Shown here piece after piece: positions 8,029 to 17,117 of a stretch of DNA of 44,919 nucleotides. A model generated the notes under the pieces. It saw only the letters and a list, made by a program, of their open reading frames with translations, was not told the DNA's origin and did not search any database. The stretch is from NCBI GenBank assembly GCA_022360875.1, contig JAKSBZ010000235.1:1-44919 (forward strand), given 5' to 3'. This stretch comes from Cytophagales bacterium (GTDB lineage Bacteria; Bacteroidota; Bacteroidia; Cytophagales; Cyclobacteriaceae). The position numbers were made by a program, and so were the translations under genes. Within the stretch, counting starts at the first letter, position 1; each line of letters opens with the position of its first letter.

Positions 8029-8916
8029 CTAAGCATTTTCCTGAAACCGATGTCTCACTGCCTGAGCCACCCGTTCCATCAACCACATAGGCGTCGATGT
8101 CGCTCCGCAAACACCCACCGAACGCACACCGGAAAGCCATTTCCAGTCTATTCCCTTTTCATTTTCAATAAAATAGCTTGCGGGATTGTGCTTTTCGCAC
8201 ACCCCGTGCAGCGCGCGCCCGTTTGAGCTTTTCCTTCCGCTCACAAACAGAATCACGTCGTGTATCTGAGAAAACTTTGCCAGCTGCGGCTCCCGGTTAG
8301 AAACTTGTCGGCAAATACTGTCATTTGCACCAAATTCCGCTTCCTCAGTTCTTGAAGCAGCCTTCATCCGCCGCTGAATTTCCTCCTTCAGCGCATAAAA
8401 TCCTTTGGTGCTTTTAGTGGTTTGACTGAAAAGCGTTACGGGCCTGGAAAAATCCACCTGATCTAGATCCTCATGCGCAGTCACTACAATAGCGTCGTTT
8501 TTGGTTTGCCCAGTAAGTCCGACAACTTCGGCATGACCCTTCTTGCCGTAAATCACCACCTGCCCGCCGGTTTCCTTCGACCGGTCATAAGCGTTCTTGA
8601 CCCGGTTCTGCAGTTTCAGCACCACAGGGCAAGAAGCGTCAATAAGCTCAATATTGTTTTCCAGGGCTATCTGGTAAGTTTCCGGCGGTTCTCCGTGCGC
8701 GCGGATCAGCACTTTGCAGTCCGAAAGCGTCTTCAGATCCTCGTGCGTTATCACTCTCAGGCCTTTGGCGTGGAGCCGCTTTACTTCCATATCGTTATGG
8801 ACGATGTCGCCAAGACAATATAGTTTCCCTGATTGCATCATTTCATCCTCAGCCATCTGAATCGCGTATTCAACGCCAAAACAGTAACCCGAATTCTTAT
8901 CAATCTCAACAATCAT
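8029..8916 (-). CDS. ispH: 4-hydroxy-3-methylbut-2-enyl diphosphate reductase
   Basis: Last step of the MEP isoprenoid pathway: reduction of HMBPP to isopentenyl and dimethylallyl diphosphate, by a cytosolic [4Fe-4S] enzyme. The three cluster cysteines are visible: GYCFGV near residue 12, DASCPVV near residue 95, and DSICRQVSNR near residue 200. Substrate-binding elements are present: the His of DIVHND, the His of RAHGEPP, GKKGHAEV with the catalytic Glu, and GRKSSNG. Length (295) is normal. It lies downstream of cmk but is separated from it by a hairpin with a T run. IspH products feed menaquinone and heme O/A side chains, which the respiratory chain in this window needs. Confidence 0.96.
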   Translation of the reverse strand: MIVEIDKNSGYCFGVEYAIQMAEDEMMQSGKLYCLGDIVHNDMEVKRLHAKGLRVITHEDLKTLSDCKVLIRAHGEPPETYQIALENNIELIDASCPVVLKLQNRVKNAYDRSKETGGQVVIYGKKGHAEVVGLTGQTKNDAIVVTAHEDLDQVDFSRPVTLFSQTTKSTKGFYALKEEIQRRMKAASRTEEAEFGANDSICRQVSNREPQLAKFSQIHDVILFVSGRKSSNGRALHGVCEKHNPASYFIENEKGIDWKWLSGVRSVGVCGATSTPMWLMERVAQAVRHRFQENA

Positions 8917-9024
8917 TATTAAAGCGTTTTTTCGCCAGTTTCCCTTTTTAACTAATTAAGGGGTGAATTTCGCCTTTTTCGAACGATATTCCCAGCGATG
9001 AAAGTTTTTTTTGTTTTTGGGTAT

Positions 9025-9053
9025 AAAAAAATCATCATAGTTTTTATGATGAT
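9025..9053 (-). terminator. Intrinsic terminator after cmk
   Basis: A perfect 9-bp stem (ATCATCATA 9031-9039 with TATGATGAT 9045-9053) with a 5-nt loop is followed on the minus strand by six T residues. It separates cmk from ispH. Confidence 0.75.
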
Positions 9054-9077
9054 TCTTTTGATGCGATTTTCTCGTTG

Positions 9078-9758
9078 TCAGGCCTCAATTCTCGCTTCGG
9101 CCAAATCCAAAATCTTCTGCACCTGCTCCTCAAAAGTAATAAATGAAGTATCCAACACGACAGCACCCTCAGCCTGGCGCAAAGGACTCTCCTCCCTCGT
9201 CGAATCGATCAGGTCTCTTTTCTCAAAGTTTTGTACAATTTCCTCAAGATCCACAGCCTCTCCCTGCTCTTCAAGCTCCAGCTGTCGTCTCTTGGCCCGG
9301 ATCCTCACGTCCGAGGTCATGAAAACCTTCAGTTCAGCGTCGGGAAAAACAACCGTCCCAATATCGCGGCCATCCATAACGACACCTTTCGCTTCTCCCA
9401 TCTTGCGCTGCTGAGCCACCATAGCGGCTCGCACCTGAGGAATCACCGCAACATCGCTCACCCGGTCCGACACATACATCTTGCGAATTTCATCCTCCAC
9501 GTTCTCGCCGTTCAGATAAACCTCATTGCGGGCTTTTCCCTCGCTGTAGCTGAAACTTATCGACAGCTTTCCAAGCGCTTCTTTCACTTGTTCAGAATCA
9601 TCAAGCGCCACTTCGTTGCGGATAAAAGACAAGGTCACGCATCGATACATAGCTCCGGTGTCAATATAGCCGTAAGCCAACCTGGACGCCACCGCCTTGG
9701 CCGTTGAACTTTTCCCGCAGCCAGAATAGCCGTCTATTGCAATTACAATCTTCTTCAT
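9078..9758 (-). CDS. cmk: Cytidylate kinase
   Basis: Phosphorylates CMP and dCMP with ATP in pyrimidine nucleotide recycling (cytosol). The protein has 226 residues, the normal bacterial length. The P-loop GYSGCGKSSTAK is at residues about 10-20, IDTGAMYRC follows at about 32-40, MDGRDIGTVVFPDA lies near residue 125, and the lid/Arg-rich segment RIRAKRRQLELEEQGE near 155. DLIDSTREESPLR near 185 is also conserved. It has its own terminator and sits 252 bases downstream of recO; that gap holds nothing I can name. Confidence 0.96.
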   Translation of the reverse strand: MKKIVIAIDGYSGCGKSSTAKAVASRLAYGYIDTGAMYRCVTLSFIRNEVALDDSEQVKEALGKLSISFSYSEGKARNEVYLNGENVEDEIRKMYVSDRVSDVAVIPQVRAAMVAQQRKMGEAKGVVMDGRDIGTVVFPDAELKVFMTSDVRIRAKRRQLELEEQGEAVDLEEIVQNFEKRDLIDSTREESPLRQAEGAVVLDTSFITFEEQVQKILDLAEARIEA

Positions 9759-10010
9759 CTTTCAGTAAATATATTTTCCGATCCCGGCAAACAGAAGAAG
9801 CCCGCCCCGATGAACCGGATATTTTCATTAGCAATCTTTAATCACACATGGAATTTTTTTCCCGGGCCTCGGCGCCCGTTTCCTTCGCTTTCTTTTGGGT
9901 TTACGAAAAATCTTGGGCGTGCAAGAACATATCAGAAGACCAAAGCTCCCGAAAAACAATCTCAAAAAATCACGTCTTTCCATAACTTCTCTTTTTTGTT
10001 AACTCCTCTT

Positions 10011-10700
10011 CTAATGAAGCACAGCATGCAGCACAGTAATGGACTTAAAGTTCTTAAAATTATCGAAATGATAACGATAAAACGCCAGGATAAATTCCAA
10101 TAATTTCTGACGCTGTCCGCTGTGAAACCCCAAATAATCACCGTACTGACTCATCGCCAGCATGTCGAGATCCCGCTGTTCTTGACGGCTGATCATGCTG
10201 GCGCCCAAGTGCGCTTCAATCTGGCTCACCAAATCACTTGCGGTGTTTACGGCAAGCCCCATGTATCGCGTAAGCTTCAGCAGAAACTGGAGATGAAAAT
10301 TCGCCACTCCTTCCTGCAGATGGTCCAAAGTCAAAAAAGAATGATGAAGAAAAGTAAACAGCGAGCGGCTTTCTTTTTCCTCCTGAATCAGTTTCACGCA
10401 GCATTCAACCAAAAACATAGCAATGCCGCTTTTGGACACATCAAACGGAAGGCTCTGATACGGCACCGCGCACCTAACCTCAGATATGCGATTGATAGAC
10501 GCGCCTTCTTTTTTGTACACCACAAGTTCAAGCAGCGTCAGAGGCTGAAAAAGCGCAATTTTGTTTTTGCCCCTCGCACTCCGCACGCCGTTCACCACAT
10601 AAGACTGCATGCCGAACTTTTCGGTGAAAATTTTTACTATGATCGAACTTTCCCGGTATTTGATAAAGTTAAAAACGACTCCCTTGGTTCGGTGGAGCAT
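10011..10700 (-). CDS. recO: DNA repair protein RecO
   Basis: RecO works with RecF and RecR to load RecA on SSB-coated DNA in gap repair. The N-terminal OB fold (MLHRTKGVVFNFIKYRESSIIVKIFTE, then YVVNGVR, KNKIALFQPLTLLELVVYKK) is clear. The helical C-terminal part (LVECCVKLIQEEKE, FLLKLTRYMGL) follows. There is no zinc-binding CxxC set, which I understand to be usual for Bacteroidota RecO. It starts 52 bases after tdk on the same strand, so the two may be co-transcribed. Confidence 0.93.
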   Translation of the reverse strand: MLHRTKGVVFNFIKYRESSIIVKIFTEKFGMQSYVVNGVRSARGKNKIALFQPLTLLELVVYKKEGASINRISEVRCAVPYQSLPFDVSKSGIAMFLVECCVKLIQEEKESRSLFTFLHHSFLTLDHLQEGVANFHLQFLLKLTRYMGLAVNTASDLVSQIEAHLGASMISRQEQRDLDMLAMSQYGDYLGFHSGQRQKLLEFILAFYRYHFDNFKNFKSITVLHAVLH

Positions 10701-10752
10701 AAGCTGATTCTTTCTGTCTACTCAAAACAAATGACGTTCCCGAAGACAGCCG

Positions 10753-11364
10753 TCAAGCCGTCGTGCACTCTTTCATTTTTTGCCCTTTCACAAAACACTT
10801 CCGGCAGCGCGCCTCATAGGCATCCTTTTCGCCCAGCACCACTTTTTTGTCCGAATCATGCAAACGGAACGAATAGTTGGCCACCGCGCCGCAACTCATG
10901 CAAACAGCATGCACTTTGGTCACAAACTCAGCAATGGCCATCAGCGACGGCATCGGCTCGAAAGGCTTCCCCTGAAAATCCATGTCCAATCCGGCCAGAA
11001 TCACTCGTTTGCCCTTGTTGGCCAGCTTTACGGCCACATCCACAATTTGGTCATCAAAAAACTGCGCTTCATCGATCCCTATCACTTCACTGTTTTCTGC
11101 CAACAACAGTATGTCCTGCGCAAAACCTACCGGCGTGGAACGAATCGAATTATTATTGTGAGAAACGATATCGGACTTGTCGTACCTGGTATCCACAGCC
11201 GGCTTGAATATCTCCACCCGCTGTTTCGCAATGGACGCCCTGGTCAGTCGACGAATAAGCTCCTCGGTTTTTCCAGAAAACATGGACCCGCAAATCACTT
11301 CCACCCAACCGCTTGCCAAAGGAGTTTCAGAAGGTGATTTACCAAAATTGGGTTCTACAAACAT
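10753..11364 (-). CDS. tdk: Thymidine kinase
   Basis: Type II (TK1-like) thymidine kinase, which phosphorylates thymidine with ATP in the salvage pathway. The P-loop is GSMFSGKTEE at about residues 27-36. IGIDEAQFF near residue 97 is the Walker B/lasso region with the catalytic Glu. GLDMDFQGKPF near 122 is conserved. Two zinc-binding Cys pairs, VCMSCG and CRKCF, lie in the C-terminal part. Length (203) fits, with a short N-terminal extension of about 20 residues. It is adjacent to recO. Confidence 0.96.
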   Translation of the reverse strand: MFVEPNFGKSPSETPLASGWVEVICGSMFSGKTEELIRRLTRASIAKQRVEIFKPAVDTRYDKSDIVSHNNNSIRSTPVGFAQDILLLAENSEVIGIDEAQFFDDQIVDVAVKLANKGKRVILAGLDMDFQGKPFEPMPSLMAIAEFVTKVHAVCMSCGAVANYSFRLHDSDKKVVLGEKDAYEARCRKCFVKGQKMKECTTA

Positions 11365-11870
11365 ATGGTTATTTCTTTTCTATAGGTTGTTTCAGATTAT
11401 CAGATGCAGACCCGCCGATCGGAATTAGCCGTTCACTTATGGCACCAACCGCACACGGACGCTTAGAGACAGTCAGTCAAGTTAATTGTTCTGCCGATTT
11501 TATACTCCCACGGCACCAACATTTTTTCTCAAATTCCGATTTTGTTCCAAAAAACTCTTCCACCCCGCACACTTCCGCTTTAAAAAGCTGCCAGCCCGCC
11601 CAAGAGCTTCCACACAACCAACATCTCCAAACTTGAGCAATCTGCACCAAAAAAAAACAGGCGACGCTTTCAACAAAGTCCGCCACATAACAAAGAAAAT
11701 ATCCCCAATTCGGTTATATGTGCTCTCAATATGTTTTTTTAAACGGTATTTTAAAAGAATTACCGAACAATTCTTTTAATTTGTACTCAACTGCTATTTT
11801 TATTATTCCCGCACATAAAATCCGGGATTTTTACGAACCTTCCAGTACATAAAACTAACAATATTCACCT
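11365..11870. other. Gene-free gap between divergent tdk and the 365-aa gene
   Basis: This gap of about 500 bases carries no ORF with convincing coding character and no tRNA-like fold. The left two-thirds has normal base composition and the last 170 bases are AT-rich. The only marked structure is the 11-bp inverted repeat at 11751-11779. Promoters for both flanking genes should lie here, but I see no good TTTG/TAnnTTTG pair. Confidence 0.5.
11751..11779. repeat. Perfect 11-bp inverted repeat
   Basis: TTAAAAGAATT (11751-11761) and AATTCTTTTAA (11769-11779) are perfect inverted repeats with a 7-nt loop (ACCGAAC). It lies about 90 bases upstream of the 365-aa gene. It could be an operator or an AT-rich hairpin. 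Confidence 0.5.
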
Positions 11871-12968
11871 ATGGAACTCGAAATCAATTTTTCTTTCCTG
11901 GAAAACTACGCCAGCACATTTTCGCGCGCCGTACTCAGCGATTTTTTCTTATCGCGCGAAAAAGCCACCGGCAACGACCTTCTCAAGCTCACTCCCTCTG
12001 AGCAAGTCAACCTGTTCATACTCAAACAGCTCTTCGAAAAGTGGCAGAAAGAAATGAGCAAACTGGAAAGCCCATATTTCGATTTTCAAATATCAGAGGT
12101 CCGTCAGGCGCTCCACCGCTTCATGAACGTTTTGTCCAAAAACATTTCTGTTGGCCAGGAACATCTGCCGCCTCTGGTTGAACAAGCAGCCGCCGACGCG
12201 CTGCTGCTCGCCTTTTCTCCCCTGGACTACTTCGAAAAATCCCTGCTGGAAGGAGCCGGAGAATCCATTTCATACGAAAGCATTTGCCAAGAGCACAAAT
12301 ACAACCGGCTGCACCGCGAGGAAATCGAAGCTGTTAAAACTCACATGGAAAAACATATCCTCAGGTCCATTTCAGTCGAAAAGTTCATTACCATACTTTC
12401 CGAGCAACTCGTAGCAGAAAACGACAGCAACCACACGGAGTTTATCCAGCAGCTGGCTTCCATAGCCCCAGTGAAAGCTTCGGACTTTTTGCATGAAACA
12501 AAACCACCAGAGCCTGCCCCTGCAGCCGAAAGCTTCCTTTTCGACTCACTGGCCAAAGACTTTCAAGCTGAAATCGGCGAACCGGAACAGCAAACTGACA
12601 AGCAGGAAGAACCTCCTGTAACCAAAGAATGGAGCTTCGGCAAATCGGAAAACTCTTCCGAAAGGGTTTTCACGCTTAACGACCGACTGGCCAGCCAGCG
12701 CAAAACCTCTCTGGCCGAAAGCCACCAGCACAAAAGCCATGACAGCCTGCTGGATTCTCTGAGCATCAATCAAAAATTCCGCTTCATGAACGAGCTGTTC
12801 AACGGACAGCGCGAACAGCTCAATGCGAGCCTTAGCAAGCTCGACCACTGCTCCAATGCAAGAGAGGCATTGCAAGTAATCGAGAAAGAACTGATACCGT
12901 ATCACTCGTGGGACAGCAAAAGCGCTATAGTCAAAGACTTTATCAGCGTCATCAAACGACATAAATAA
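11871..12968 (+). CDS. Hypothetical protein with a Bacteroidota-type C-terminal domain (365 aa)
   Basis: Residues 1-185 are helical and mention no known fold to me. Residues about 205-280 are acidic, rich in Pro, Glu and Gln, and probably a disordered linker. The C-terminal 75 residues (from SINQKFRFMNELFNGQREQLNAS) resemble the end of many Bacteroidota hypothetical proteins, which share a 'sINeKFxFxNELFxG' pattern and a later Tyr/Trp-Asp segment (here YHSWDSKSAIVKDFI). The function of that family is unknown to me. There is no signal peptide, no membrane segment and no cysteine motif. A bidirectional terminator follows and is shared with the convergent ald gene. Confidence 0.75.
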   Translation: MELEINFSFLENYASTFSRAVLSDFFLSREKATGNDLLKLTPSEQVNLFILKQLFEKWQKEMSKLESPYFDFQISEVRQALHRFMNVLSKNISVGQEHLPPLVEQAAADALLLAFSPLDYFEKSLLEGAGESISYESICQEHKYNRLHREEIEAVKTHMEKHILRSISVEKFITILSEQLVAENDSNHTEFIQQLASIAPVKASDFLHETKPPEPAPAAESFLFDSLAKDFQAEIGEPEQQTDKQEEPPVTKEWSFGKSENSSERVFTLNDRLASQRKTSLAESHQHKSHDSLLDSLSINQKFRFMNELFNGQREQLNASLSKLDHCSNAREALQVIEKELIPYHSWDSKSAIVKDFISVIKRHK

Positions 12969-12993
12969 AAAAAGACCCCGCAGGGTCTTTTTT
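12967..12993. terminator. Bidirectional intrinsic terminator
   Basis: GACCC and GGGTC form a short GC-rich stem with a CGCA loop, flanked by seven A residues on the left and six T residues on the right. It can act in both directions between the convergent 365-aa gene and ald. Confidence 0.85.
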
Positions 12994-13011
12994 CACCTTT
13001 ATTTTTCCTTA

Positions 13012-14151
13012 TCAAGGATTCTGAACAACAGATTCTTCAGCCATCACCTCTTCCACCGGCACGTACGGCAGTCCAAATGCTTCTGAAACCGCTTTGTACA
13101 CCACTTTACCGTCCACAATGTTAAGCCCCAATCTAAGCGCCTCATCCTCGGCACAGGCCTTCTTCCAGCCATTGTCAGCCAGGCGGAGCGCATACGGAAG
13201 CGTCGCGTTGGTCAGCGCCAGCGTGGAAGTGTAAGGAACAGCTCCCGGCATATTGGCCACGCAATAATGCATCACTCCGTCTATCTCAAAAGTAGGATTT
13301 TCATGGGTCGTCGGGGTACAAGTCTCGATGCATCCGCCCTGGTCCACAGCCACATCCACAAGCACAGCGCCTCGCTTCATGTCTTTGAGCATATTGCGCG
13401 TCACCAAATGCGGCGCCTTCGCTCCAGGAATCAACACAGCTCCGATCACCAAATCCGCATCCTTTATCGCCTCGCGGATATTGTACTCGTTCGACATCTG
13501 CGTTTTAACATTAGCCGGCATAATATCATTCAGCTCTCTGAGGCGTTTCAGACTAATATCCATTATTGTCACATCCGCGCCCAAACCGGCAGCCATTTTT
13601 GCAGCCTGCGTTCCGACGATTCCGCCGCCGAGCACCACCACTTTGGCCGGCAACACACCGGGAACACCACCCAGCAAAATACCGCGGCCTCCTTTCGGCT
13701 TCTCAAGATAAGCCGCGCCTTCCTGAGTCGCCATGCGGCCAGCAACTTCAGACATAGGCACCAGCAGCGGCAAACTCCTGTCTTCCAGCTCAACGGTTTC
13801 GTAAGCCAAACAAGTTGCGCCGCTTTCGATCATAGCATGCGTCAGCGGCTCGTACGAAGCAAAATGAAAATAGGTAAACAGCAGCTGGCCCTTTTTTATC
13901 AATCTATATTCAGGCTCAATCGGCTCTTTGACCTTCACGATCATTTCGGCTGCGGCATAAGTTTCCTCTATCGTCGGAAGAATCCGAGCTCCGGCTCTCT
14001 CGTACTCCTCATCCAAAAAGCCGCTTCCCTCTCCTGCTGACGACTGCACATACACCTGATGGCCTCTTCGAGTAAACTCCTGCACCCCGGCAGGCGTAAC
14101 CGCCACGCGGTTCTCGTTATTTTTTATTTCCTTTGGTACTCCGATTATCAT
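13012..14151 (-). CDS. ald: Alanine dehydrogenase
   Basis: NAD-dependent oxidative deamination of L-alanine to pyruvate and ammonia, or the reverse (cytosol, typically a hexamer). The N-terminus [20 protein letters not shown] is the family signature. Pyruvate-binding Arg15, Lys75 (in MIVKVKEP) and the catalytic His near 96 (in LFTYFHFAS) are in place. The NAD-binding Rossmann motif is [16 protein letters not shown], near residue 173. [21 protein letters not shown] near 270 and [11 protein letters not shown] near 300 are conserved. Length (379) is slightly longer than usual because of the tail ending in [13 protein letters not shown]. Divergent from the E1 gene, with a 387-base AT-rich gap between them. 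Confidence 0.96.
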   Translation of the reverse strand: MIIGVPKEIKNNENRVAVTPAGVQEFTRRGHQVYVQSSAGEGSGFLDEEYERAGARILPTIEETYAAAEMIVKVKEPIEPEYRLIKKGQLLFTYFHFASYEPLTHAMIESGATCLAYETVELEDRSLPLLVPMSEVAGRMATQEGAAYLEKPKGGRGILLGGVPGVLPAKVVVLGGGIVGTQAAKMAAGLGADVTIMDISLKRLRELNDIMPANVKTQMSNEYNIREAIKDADLVIGAVLIPGAKAPHLVTRNMLKDMKRGAVLVDVAVDQGGCIETCTPTTHENPTFEIDGVMHYCVANMPGAVPYTSTLALTNATLPYALRLADNGWKKACAEDEALRLGLNIVDGKVVYKAVSEAFGLPYVPVEEVMAEESVVQNP

Positions 14152-14538
14152 TTTTGGTATTGTGTTATTTGATTATATTCGAAAAATAGATCATTTTTTT
14201 ATAAAACCATGGAAATCATAGTTTTTTTTTATTCAAAGAAACCGCCCCTTCTAAACTCGTTTACACAAAACTAAAACCACAGGAATAATCTTAAAATAAT
14301 CCTAAAAAATTTTATTTCTTCTTTTTCTTAAAAACAAAATTATATATTGGTTTTTATAAATATAGTAGTATAAAATTTCACCCAAACAGATCTTACAAAC
14401 ATATTTAAAAATTTAGCGTAAGCATTAGTGAAAAAAAGCATTGCCTTCTGCAAAACACATCACCTTTGCTTTATCCTATTTTAATTTCTATATTTGTTTA
14501 GATACAAACTACACAAACAAAACAATCCCAAATCTGAA
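14152..14538. other. AT-rich divergent regulatory region between ald and the E1 gene
   Basis: This gap of about 390 bases is strongly AT-rich, with many A and T runs. It contains the E1 promoter (14465-14496). No additional gene is evident. The ald promoter must lie at the left end, but I cannot place it confidently. Confidence 0.6.
14465..14496 (+). promoter_or_regulatory. Bacteroidota-type promoter of the E1 alpha/beta gene
   Basis: TTTG (14465-14468), 20 nt, then TATATTTG (14489-14496), which matches the -33 TTTG / -7 TAnnTTTG consensus. Transcription should begin near 14503. This is downstream of the ATG at 14494, which therefore cannot be the start codon. Confidence 0.75.
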
Positions 14539-16956
14539 ATGATAACTGACGTGCCTAATTTAAAAAATACTGAAAGTTTGGAGTTGACAAGAGAAGAAAT
14601 ATTGAAAGACTTTCGCCTGGCTTGCGAAAGCCGGGAGACAAGTTTACAAGGGAGAAAAGAGGTCTTCATGGGCAAGGCCAAGTTTGGAATCTTTGGAGAC
14701 GGAAAAGAGCTGGCGCAAATTGCCATGGCCAAGGTCTTTGAAAAAGGCGACTGGCGATCGGGTTATTACCGCGACCAGACATTCATGTTTGCTTCGGAAC
14801 AAACCACAGTTCAAGAATTTTTCGCACAGCTTTATGCCCACACCGACACCGAAGCCGAACCCGCTTCCGGCGGACGAATGATGAACGGACACTACGGCAC
14901 TCGCCTGCTGGACGACAAAGGAAAATGGCTTAGCCAAACAGACAAAAAAATTACAAGCTCAGACGTTTCCTCTACCGGCGGCCAGATGGCCCGAATCATC
15001 GGCCTGGGCTTCGCCTCGAAGATGTACCGAGAAAACCCGCAGCTGAAAGACGCAGCCAATTTCTCAGTAAACGGAAACGAAGTAGCTTTTGCCACTATCG
15101 GAAACGCCTCAACTTCCGAAGGTATTTTCCTTGAAGCAATCAACGCAATGGGTGTCATGCAAATCCCGATTATTGCTTCTGTATGGGACGACCGGTTCGG
15201 CATTTCAGTAGGCGCGGAGCATCATACTATTAAAGAAAGCATCTCGGAAGCACTGAAAGGAATGCAGCGCGAAGAAGGCACCAACGGCGTCGAAATTTTT
15301 GTAGTGAAAGGATGGGACTACCCGGCATTGGTAGAAACCTACCGCAAAGCCAAAGCCCTGGCAAAAGAGCACCACATCCCGTCACTGGTGCACGTAGTCG
15401 AAATGACGCAGCCCCAAGGACACTCCACTTCCGGTTCGCACGAGCGCTACAAAACCAAAGAAAGGCTTGCCTGGGAAGATGAATTCGACTGCATCCGCCA
15501 AATGCGCCTATGGATTCTTGAAAACAACCTGGCCAGCGAAGAAGAACTTGACAACATCCAAAAAGAGGCCGCAAAATTTGCCAAGGAGCAGAAAAACGCC
15601 GCTTGGAAAGCCTATCAGTCGTCTATTCAGAAGGACCTGAACGAGGCGCTTAGCCTTTTGAAAAAATTGGCCCAGGTCGGCGAAAAACAGCCGGCCGTGA
15701 CTGAGCTGATCTCAACGCTTGAAAAAACCCACAATCCGATCAAGAAAAATATTGTGATTGCGGTTAAAAAAGCGCTTCGGGTAACCAAAGGCGAAAAAAC
15801 GCCTGAACGGCAACAGCTCAAAGGCTGGCTCGACCAAGCAATGGCAAAATACAAAGAGCAGTACAATTCCCACCTAACAAGCGAGTCTGACGAATCCCCC
15901 CTGAAAGTTCCTTATGTAGCGCCCCGCTACAGCGAGGACGCCTCTTTGGTTGGCGGTTACGAAATCATCAACGCTTGTTTTGACAAAATCTTCGAAAGGG
16001 ATCCGCGCGCTTTCGCCTTCGGCGAGGACGTGGGTAAAATCGGCGACGTAAACCAGGGTATGGCCGGCCTGCAAGACAAATACGGCGAGCTCCGCATCCA
16101 CGACACATCCATCCGAGAAATGACCATCATCGGCGAAGGAACCGGCGCGGCCTTGCGCGGTCTGCGCCCGATAGCTGAAGTGCAGTACCTCGACTATCTG
16201 GTGTACGCGCTGAATACCCTGACGGACGATGTCGCCTGCCTGCATTACCGCACAAAAGGCGGACAGAAAGCGCCGGTAATTATCCGTACCCGCGGCCACA
16301 GACTTGAAGGTGTTTGGCACTCGGGCTCGCCGATCAGCATGCTTCTGGGATCGCTAAGAGGAATGCACGTGCTCGTGCCGCGCAACCTGACTCAGGCGGC
16401 GGGCTTTTACAACACGCTTCTGAAAGGAGATGATCCTGCACTCGTAATCGAATGCCTAAACGCGTACCGACTCAAGGAAAAAATGCCGGAGAATCTGGGT
16501 GAATTCACCTTGCCGCTTGGACTGCCGGAAATACTGAAAGAAGGCTCGGACCTGACTATTGTTACTTACGGCGCTATGTGCCGCATCGTAATGGACGCCG
16601 CTCAGCAGCTGGAAGAGTTCGGAATCTCCGTTGAGGTGATTGATGTGCAGTCGCTGCTGCCGTTCGACCGCAACCATATGATAGTGGAATCGATCAAGAA
16701 AACCAATCGGGTTATTTTCGCTGACGAAGACGCTCCGGGAGGAGCTTCCGCTTATATGATGCAGCAAGTCGTGGACGGACAGGAAGCTTACCGCTACCTT
16801 GACGCCAAACCGGTTTGCATCTCGTCGCAGGCTCACCGTCCTGCTTACAGCACCGACGGCGACTATTTCTCCAAGCCTAGCGCCGAAACGGTATTCGACA
16901 AAGTCTATGAAATAATGAACGAAGCAGATCCAAAAAAATATCCTGATCTATACTAG
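14539..16956 (+). CDS. 2-oxoacid dehydrogenase E1 component, alpha and beta subunits fused
   Basis: Thiamine diphosphate-dependent E1 of a pyruvate or branched-chain 2-oxoacid dehydrogenase complex: decarboxylates the 2-oxoacid and acylates the E2 lipoyl group. Residues about 15-400 are the alpha part (GYYRDQTFMF, TGGQMARIIGLG, GNASTSEGIFLEAINAMGV, VWDDRFGIS, PQGHSTSGSHERY). From about residue 460 the beta part follows (GGYEIINACFDKIFERDPR, FGEDVG, PIAEVQYLDYL, HSGSPISML, VIDVQSLLPFDR). The ThDP motif deviates from the classical GDG...NN: here it is GNA...WDD, which I believe is normal for this fused family. The ATG at 14539 is chosen because the -7 box of the promoter covers the earlier ATG at 14494. 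Its E2 and E3 partners are not in the window. Substrate specificity is not decidable from sequence alone. Confidence 0.9.
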   Translation: MITDVPNLKNTESLELTREEILKDFRLACESRETSLQGRKEVFMGKAKFGIFGDGKELAQIAMAKVFEKGDWRSGYYRDQTFMFASEQTTVQEFFAQLYAHTDTEAEPASGGRMMNGHYGTRLLDDKGKWLSQTDKKITSSDVSSTGGQMARIIGLGFASKMYRENPQLKDAANFSVNGNEVAFATIGNASTSEGIFLEAINAMGVMQIPIIASVWDDRFGISVGAEHHTIKESISEALKGMQREEGTNGVEIFVVKGWDYPALVETYRKAKALAKEHHIPSLVHVVEMTQPQGHSTSGSHERYKTKERLAWEDEFDCIRQMRLWILENNLASEEELDNIQKEAAKFAKEQKNAAWKAYQSSIQKDLNEALSLLKKLAQVGEKQPAVTELISTLEKTHNPIKKNIVIAVKKALRVTKGEKTPERQQLKGWLDQAMAKYKEQYNSHLTSESDESPLKVPYVAPRYSEDASLVGGYEIINACFDKIFERDPRAFAFGEDVGKIGDVNQGMAGLQDKYGELRIHDTSIREMTIIGEGTGAALRGLRPIAEVQYLDYLVYALNTLTDDVACLHYRTKGGQKAPVIIRTRGHRLEGVWHSGSPISMLLGSLRGMHVLVPRNLTQAAGFYNTLLKGDDPALVIECLNAYRLKEKMPENLGEFTLPLGLPEILKEGSDLTIVTYGAMCRIVMDAAQQLEEFGISVEVIDVQSLLPFDRNHMIVESIKKTNRVIFADEDAPGGASAYMMQQVVDGQEAYRYLDAKPVCISSQAHRPAYSTDGDYFSKPSAETVFDKVYEIMNEADPKKYPDLY

Positions 16957-17064
16957 TAGGCACCGCAAACAATTTAACACATGTTGGTATTAGGATATAG
17001 CTGGTTCCAAAATATTTCTTAAAACAGCAAAAAGCACAAAGTGCTTATCAGAATAAACCCAATC

Positions 17065-17095
17065 AAAAAAGCCGCTGAATTCAGCGGCTTTTTTT
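17065..17095. terminator. Bidirectional intrinsic terminator
   Basis: GCCGCTGAATTCAGCGGC is a perfect palindromic stem flanked by six A residues and seven T residues. It separates the convergent E1 and DUF5686 genes and should work in both directions. Confidence 0.9.
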
Positions 17096-17117
17096 AATAT
17101 TTCCCTGTTATTTTTTT

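Noticed and set aside
9810..10103. 97-codon open frame between cmk and recO
   Set aside because: It starts in the gap but runs into recO antisense; no conserved pattern.
10122..11207. 361-codon open frame on the plus strand over recO and tdk
   Set aside because: It covers two well-supported genes on the other strand and its product is rich in H, R and Q with no domain pattern.
11365..11870. tRNA or small RNA in the tdk gap
   Set aside because: No cloverleaf, CCA end or GTTCRANNC-like T loop was seen.
13267..14040. 257-codon open frame opposite ald
   Set aside because: Antisense shadow of ald with His/Arg-rich translation.
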